This document shows, piece by piece, positions 5,155 to 6,998 of a stretch of 6,998 bases of DNA. Made by a program: the position numbers and the translations under genes. Numbering within the stretch: the first letter of the stretch is position 1; every line of letters begins with the position of its first letter. Origin of the DNA: Planctomycetes bacterium RIFCSPHIGHO2_12_FULL_52_36 (GTDB lineage Bacteria > Planctomycetota > Brocadiia > Brocadiales > Bathyanammoxibiaceae); NCBI GenBank assembly GCA_001828545.1, contig MHYW01000039.1, positions 1 to 6,998 on the forward strand, written 5' to 3'. A model generated the notes under the pieces. That model was not told the DNA's origin, searched no databases, and worked only from the letters and a program-made list of their open reading frames with translations.

Positions 5155-5625
5155 CTACACTACCGTACCCTGCGAGAGGTCATAGACCCAGGGGGTGTCC
5201 ACGTTTTCATATTCCAGGAGTTCTTCTTTTTTAAAGAATATGGATATCTCTCTCTCCGCTGTCTCCAGTGAATCAGAGACGTGTATCAGGTTAAAACGGT
5301 TAGAGATGGCATAGTCACCACGGATGGTCCCTGGCTCGGCCTTTGTACCAAAGGTGAAGCCTGCCATCTTTCTGGTGGTTTCTATAACCTCTTTTCCCCT
5401 GAGCACCAGTACTATTACGGGGCTAGAGGTCATATGTCTTACAAGTGGCTCATAGAAGTCTCTGCCCTTGTGCTGGACGTAGTTACGTCTGGCCAGTTCT
5501 TCTGTCATCCGCATCAGTTTGAGACCCATTATCTGGAGGCCCTTTTCCTCAAACCTGGTAATAATTTTACCGATGAGCCTTCGCTGTATGGCGTCCGGCT
5601 TAAGGATTACTAATGTATTCTGCAT
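5155..5625 (-). CDS. ndk: Nucleoside diphosphate kinase
   Basis: This 156-residue cytoplasmic enzyme moves the gamma-phosphate from ATP to other nucleoside diphosphates through a phosphohistidine. Visible motifs are LVILKPDA (Lys9), GTIRGDYA (Arg102) and NLIHVSDS, where His115 is the phosphorylated residue. The family consensus after this His is usually Gly (NxxHGSD), while Val116 is present here. The segment FTFGTKAEPG (90-99) replaces the common GATNPxxAxPG. The protein is about 15 residues longer than typical bacterial Ndk, with the C-terminal tail EYENVDTPWVYD. The ATG at 5623-5625 overlaps the TAA of the upstream DUF4416 gene by one base, and a strong Shine-Dalgarno precedes it, so translation is probably coupled. 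It is probably the last gene of a proS-DUF4416-ndk operon. Confidence 0.96.
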   Translation of the reverse strand: MQNTLVILKPDAIQRRLIGKIITRFEEKGLQIMGLKLMRMTEELARRNYVQHKGRDFYEPLVRHMTSSPVIVLVLRGKEVIETTRKMAGFTFGTKAEPGTIRGDYAISNRFNLIHVSDSLETAEREISIFFKKEELLEYENVDTPWVYDLSQGTVV

Positions 5626-6197
5626 TATGGTATTTCCTCCGTGTTTCCATCTGAGGCCGATTGGCCCCTAAGTTTTCTCATGTAAAGGGTCCTTGTCTCC
5701 GTAAAGAAATCTATGTATCCTTTACTGCGATAATCGGGAAAGGTCCAGGGGAGTGGCTCAAAGGCCCCTCTGGAGTACCTCAATGTGACCTCTGCATATA
5801 TGCCCTTCTTGAGGTATATCCTATGGGAATAGTCTTTAGTGCTGGCCAGTATCAGTTTACTGCTGGCCAGGTATCCGGGGTCAAGGTTGATGGGGCGGTA
5901 TCCGCCTGAGGCGGACCTGTCCCTACAACTCTCCTCCAGTTTATTGGTAAATAGTTTTATATCTGCCAGGTCCCCTGGGTCTATGAGTTTCTGGAAGCTG
6001 AGGAACTGTCTCTTTACGTCCTTTCCCATCTCTTTTTCGTAATAGTCGGTATAGTTGAAGGGGAGGATTGGGCTTCTCAATTCTATGGGGCCAAATTTCT
6101 TTTCCAATCTATTTCCAGCCGTTTCAAAGCGGCCTGTTACGTTAGAAAGCATCCCTATGATGAGATTGACCTGAGTAGGGGGATGGACCTTGCCCAA
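5625..6197 (-). CDS. DUF4416 family protein (function unknown)
   Basis: This 190-residue soluble protein has no signal peptide. It is recognised as DUF4416 from conserved blocks in the expected order: SPILPFNYTDYYEKEMG (42-58), LIDPGDLADIKLFTN (71-85), RPINLDPGYL (101-110), LASTKDYSHRIYL (118-129), GIYAEVTLRY (132-141) and WTFPDYRS (151-158). The conserved Asp, His, Glu and Tyr residues could form an active or binding site, but no activity is known to me and none is assigned. The start is TTG at 6195-6197, beginning MGKVHPPTQVNLIIGML as in relatives; no other usual start codon lies between it and the proS stop, 10 nt upstream. The Shine-Dalgarno (AGGGG) is weak. It ends in TAATG, overlapping ndk. 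Residues 91-99 (CRDRSASGG), just before the RPINLDPGYL block, are encoded by a palindromic repeat also present between genes. Its conserved neighbours suggest a housekeeping role, but that is inference. Confidence 0.88.
   Translation of the reverse strand: MGKVHPPTQVNLIIGMLSNVTGRFETAGNRLEKKFGPIELRSPILPFNYTDYYEKEMGKDVKRQFLSFQKLIDPGDLADIKLFTNKLEESCRDRSASGGYRPINLDPGYLASSKLILASTKDYSHRIYLKKGIYAEVTLRYSRGAFEPLPWTFPDYRSKGYIDFFTETRTLYMRKLRGQSASDGNTEEIP
5634..5640 (-). promoter_or_regulatory. Strong ribosome binding site of ndk
   Basis: GGAGGAA on the minus strand lies 8 nt before the ndk ATG and inside the DUF4416 coding end. It allows ndk to be initiated directly as well as by coupling. Confidence 0.75.
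5646..5660. repeat. Degenerate TGA-centred palindrome near the DUF4416 3' end
   Basis: Matches the 15-base repeat at 5097-5111 and 5901-5915 at 12 of 15 positions. It encodes QSASDGN, similar to RSASGGY from the exact copy and in the same reading phase. It could be a decayed copy or a chance match. Confidence 0.3.
5901..5926. repeat. Palindromic repeat fragment within the DUF4416 coding sequence
   Basis: Contains TCCGCC, TGA, GGCGGA (5901-5915), identical to 5097-5111. It is followed after one base by CTGTCCCTAC (5917-5926), the 10-mer that ends palindrome unit 3 at 1068-1077. Together they encode about CRDRSASGG in the minus frame, without breaking the gene. Confidence 0.7.
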
Positions 6198-6207
6198 TGG
6201 AGGACCC

Positions 6208-6998
6208 CTAGGGGGTTAGCCCCAGCCGTTTCTTAATCTCTGGGAGGATGGCCTCAAGGGGCAGCAGGACTGGGTCACCCCCCTTCCTCTCCTGGAGCTC
6301 CACCCGTCCTTCCTCCGTAAATTTCTTCCCCAGGACGATGCGAAGGGGTATGCCTATGAGGTCGGCGTCCTTAAACTTTACCCCTGGTCTGAGGTCTCTA
6401 TCATCCAGCAATGTATCTATACCTGCCTCTTCCAGTTGTTTGTGGAGGGATTCAGATGTATTCAGGATAGCCGTCTCCTTCACGTTCAAGGGCAGGACCA
6501 GTGTCTTGTAAGGGGCTATACTGGGGGGCCATATAATTCCTCCATCATCGTGTGAGCACTCTATCAAGGCGGCAATAATACGGTTTATGCCGATACCATA
6601 ACAGCCCATGACGACGGGTCTCTCTTTGCCCTGCGGGTCAAGGAATTTGGCCCCGAGGACCTGACTGTATTTAGTGCCCAGTTTAAAAACGTGTCCTACC
6701 TCAATCCCGTGAGATAACTCCAACTCATTTCCACACTTTGGGCAACGGTCCCCTTCCGTAACGTATCTTATATTGCCCACCTTGTGTATCTGGAAATCTC
6801 TGCCCGGGTTGACGTTGAGTAGGTGGGTATCCTGTCTGTTCGCCCCGGTTACAAAGTTTTTTGAGACGGTTACGGCCTGGTCAGCAATAATCTTTACGGG
6901 CAGGCCCACTGGTCCCGTAAATCCCACAGGTGCCCCAGTCAGGGTACGGATGGTCTCCTCGTCTGCAAGGCTGGCCTCCTGGCCCAGGACCCTCGCCA
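6208..6998 (-). CDS. proS: Prolyl-tRNA synthetase, bacterial type, C-terminal part
   Basis: The frame is open from the right window edge to TAG at 6208-6210, giving 262 visible residues of a protein usually near 570. The start and motifs 1 and 2 lie outside. The enzyme charges tRNA-Pro with proline in the cytoplasm. Visible parts are the end of the editing insertion domain (GFTGPVGLP, then GANRQDTHLLNVNPGRDF with the conserved His), a CPKCG pair of cysteines (minus codons near 6735-6747), VGHVFKLGTKYS, and class II motif 3 MGCYGIGINR (6580-6609). The anticodon-binding domain follows with LLDDRDLRPGVKFKDADLIGIP. The internal GTG at 6925-6927 is not a start because the conserved editing-domain sequence continues upstream of it. 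DUF4416 follows 10 nt downstream, so the two are probably cotranscribed. A CCCCTAGGGG palindrome (6205-6214) spans the stop codon. Confidence 0.96.
   Translation of the reverse strand, partial: ARVLGQEASLADEETIRTLTGAPVGFTGPVGLPVKIIADQAVTVSKNFVTGANRQDTHLLNVNPGRDFQIHKVGNIRYVTEGDRCPKCGNELELSHGIEVGHVFKLGTKYSQVLGAKFLDPQGKERPVVMGCYGIGINRIIAALIECSHDDGGIIWPPSIAPYKTLVLPLNVKETAILNTSESLHKQLEEAGIDTLLDDRDLRPGVKFKDADLIGIPLRIVLGKKFTEEGRVELQERKGGDPVLLPLEAILPEIKKRLGLTP

Noticed and set aside
5839..5880. Direct repeat of a CTGGCCAG-like motif in the DUF4416 gene
   Set aside because: It encodes the conserved LASSK and LAST segments, so repeated Leu-Ala-Ser codons explain it.
6925..6927. GTG as the start of a short proS-like gene
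   Set aside because: The frame is open to the window edge and the upstream residues (TGAP before VGFTGPVGLP) belong to the ProRS editing domain.

Overview
The window is bacterial chromosomal DNA with seven protein genes, two of them cut by the window edges, and an unusual density of short palindromic repeats. Two genes read rightward: the C-terminal two thirds of a sugar-type (CUT2, RbsA-like) ABC transporter ATPase, then an NAD(P)-malic enzyme. Five read leftward and meet them at about position 2400. From right to left these are proS (prolyl-tRNA synthetase, 3' part), a DUF4416 protein, ndk, then after a repeat-filled gap of 373 bp a PssA-like phosphatidylserine synthase and a large calcineurin-type metallophosphoesterase.

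The organism cannot be fixed from this sequence. Bacterial-type ProRS, DUF4416, a rather long Ndk, many AGG arginine codons and abundant intergenic palindromes fit an uncultivated or anaerobic lineage such as Planctomycetota, Nitrospirota or Desulfobacterota-like bacteria. That is inference of low confidence. No tRNA, rRNA, CRISPR array, transposase or phage gene was seen.

Layout: 1-989 ABC ATPase; 986-1079 three consecutive palindromic repeat units; 1101-2393 malic enzyme; 2418-4025 metallophosphoesterase (-); 4044-4781 pssA (-); 4782-5154 intergenic, with a possible promoter, a start-less 73-codon open frame, a hairpin, two heptanucleotide arrays split by a palindrome, and another palindrome; 5155-5625 ndk (-); 5625-6197 DUF4416 (-); 6208-6998 proS (-).

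The genes are mostly housekeeping: sugar uptake, malate to pyruvate conversion, phospholipid synthesis, nucleotide balance and tRNA charging. proS, DUF4416 and ndk are tightly packed (10-nt gap, then a 1-nt stop/start overlap) and are probably one operon. pssA and the metallophosphoesterase form a second tight pair, 18 nt apart and in the same frame.

No clear new defence or mobile system is visible. The most notable signal is the repeat landscape. One palindrome class keeps a CTTTAG/CTAAAG core while its arms vary with complementarity preserved. A second class has 6-bp arms around TGA. Repeat-like segments also lie inside coding sequence: in DUF4416, near the pssA 3' end, and twice in the ABC gene in different reading frames.
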